DNA from: Bacteroidales bacterium
GTDB lineage: Bacteria > Bacteroidota > Bacteroidia > Bacteroidales > Muribaculaceae
Assembly (NCBI GenBank): GCA_900769345.1
Contig: CAAGGJ010000096.1
Span: 1 to 14,127 of the forward strand
DNA: 14,127 bases
Direction: 5' to 3'
Of the stretch, positions 13,606-14,127 are shown in pieces (positions within the stretch are counted from its first letter, which is position 1; each line of letters opens with the position of its first letter). The notes under the pieces are model-generated. The model had not been told where the DNA came from. It searched no databases and saw only the letters and a list, made by a program, of their open reading frames with translations. The position numbers were made by a program, and so were the translations under genes.

Positions 13606-13621
13606 AACCGTGTGGTTTAAT
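13587..13621. repeat. 35-base inverted repeat made of two AAACC-N4-GGTTT palindromes
   Basis: ATTAAACCACA and TGTGGTTTAAT form perfect 11-bp arms, extended by three more pairs including one wobble, around a seven-base loop. The left half is itself an 18-base palindrome, TTAAACCACATGGTTTAA (13588-13605). The right half holds AAACC-GTGT-GGTTT. Two tandem operator-like dyads or a single long hairpin are both possible. Confidence 0.6.
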
Positions 13622-13856
13622 GCAGAATTTTTGCTCGGTGATACACAAATAACACAATAATTGTGAGCGAAAGAAAAGTGGCTGCCCAAATCAATCGAAA
13701 ATAGAATTTTTACCCTCTGAGAATCAAAAATTTCAGTTCATCGCCAACTTTGCATCTGCACATTGTGTCTTCAGCCGCTTGCCGCTTCGGAATATTTCGG
13801 GATTAACTGAAATTCCATAATTAACGTGAGTTAGACGAAATTTAATTAATCTAAAA

Positions 13857-13928
13857 TCAGGAAAATAGCGGCATTTTTTAGTGATTTTATAGTGCTAAAA
13901 ATCAACAAAACTACCGCTATTTTCCTGA
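13857..13928. repeat. 72-base element with perfect 15-bp inverted ends
   Basis: TCAGGAAAATAGCGG (13857-13871) and its exact reverse complement (13914-13928) flank 42 bases. Inside, TTTTTAG (13874-13881 region) can pair with CTAAAAA near 13894-13900, giving a hairpin within a hairpin. No T-run follows the right arm. It could be a small non-autonomous element, a structured RNA or a regulatory stem for the reading frame that starts 18 bases downstream. Confidence 0.6.
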
Positions 13929-13945
13929 ACACAAAATTATTTACA

Positions 13946-14113
13946 ATGTCTCAATTTGCGACGATTTCAGCAAATTATTTGTTTTCAGCTGATAATCAAA
14001 CTTGAAAGCAAGATGAAAAACTCGCTTATGAGTATCTTCGACAAGGTGCTGCTCATAAAAGCGCCATAATAGAAGCCATCAGTGATGAACTTAAGAAAAT
14101 ATGGCACAAGTGA
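13946..14113 (+). pseudogene. unrecognised short reading frame broken by TGA
   Basis: From the ATG at 13946 the frame reads 19 codons to TGA (14003-14005) and continues in phase for 35 codons to TGA (14111-14113). The second half (KQDEKLAYEYLRQG, then a Lys/Glu/Ile-rich stretch to the end) looks like an amphipathic helical protein. No family is recognised. It starts 18 bases after the 72-base inverted-repeat element. Decayed gene or chance are both possible; TGA recoding is unlikely because intact genes here use TGA as stop. Confidence 0.22.
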
Positions 14114-14127
14114 AGCAATTGAGACAC

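Larger units (their letters stand above)
13181..14127. other. A+T-rich region without an intact gene
   Basis: After xerD no reading frame of normal length is present on either strand to the end of the window, and base composition becomes visibly A+T-richer from about 13360. The stretch holds the ComM-like remnant, two rightward short frames each broken by one stop codon, a 35-base inverted repeat and a 72-base element with 15-bp inverted ends. This looks like a gene-decay or insertion scar rather than ordinary spacing. No transposase, tRNA or attachment-site duplication is recognised. Confidence 0.6.

Noticed and set aside
14003..14005. TGA recoding (Sec or reassigned codon) in the frame at 13946-14113
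   Set aside because: Clear genes here (recF, the hydrolase, rightward xerD) end in TGA as a normal stop, and no selenocysteine-insertion structure is recognisable after this codon.
1..14127. CRISPR array, insertion sequence or rRNA
   Set aside because: No evenly spaced repeats, transposase motifs or rRNA-like stretches were seen. The only RNA gene that folds is tRNA-Ser.

Overview
The window looks like chromosomal DNA from a member of the Bacteroidales. The gene set points that way: a DnaX N-terminus, a cytidine deaminase and a lysyl-tRNA synthetase with a long C-terminal extension, all of Bacteroides type. So does the repeated match to the Bacteroidetes -7 promoter box TAnnTTTG just upstream of starts. 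The coding DNA is near-balanced in G+C, which would suit a Muribaculaceae-type genome better than Bacteroides proper, but that is only an inference. No mobile element or CRISPR array is seen.

Layout. Positions 1-4068 are read leftward: cdd (cytidine deaminase), a secreted alpha/beta hydrolase, dnaX (clamp-loader subunit) and the start of a small exported DUF4359-like protein that runs off the left edge. A rightward gene for a secreted glucosaminidase with two LysM domains (4067-5104) starts on top of the cdd start codon. It converges on gpsA (5137-6141, leftward), which lies downstream of lysS (6417-8165, leftward). Next comes a tight leftward cluster: recF, a DUF721/DciA-like gene, an acyl-CoA thioesterase and an exported calcineurin-like phosphoesterase (11207 down to 8297). 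A tRNA-Ser(CGA) gene with its own promoter and terminator follows, then rdgB leftward and xerD rightward from one shared, mirror-symmetric promoter region. The last ~950 bases (13181-14127) are clearly A+T-richer and hold no intact gene. They contain a small remnant resembling the C-terminus of the ComM/YifB family, two interrupted short reading frames and two striking inverted repeats.

How the genes fit together. Several genes serve chromosome maintenance: dnaX (replisome), recF (gap repair), the DciA-like gene (replicative-helicase loading), xerD (chromosome dimer resolution) and rdgB (nucleotide-pool cleaning). The rest are housekeeping genes: lysS, gpsA (phospholipid precursor), cdd (pyrimidine salvage) and envelope-facing enzymes.

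No clearly new multi-gene system is visible. The points most worth a second look are a correctly phased A-AAA-AAG slippery heptamer in dnaX at the equivalent place to the E. coli gamma-forming frameshift, the promoters of cdd and the glucosaminidase gene each buried in the other's coding sequence, the dyad-symmetric rdgB/xerD promoter pair, and the perfect 15-bp inverted repeat at 13857-13928. All calls come from reading the sequence; family names rest on recognised motifs, not on a database search.
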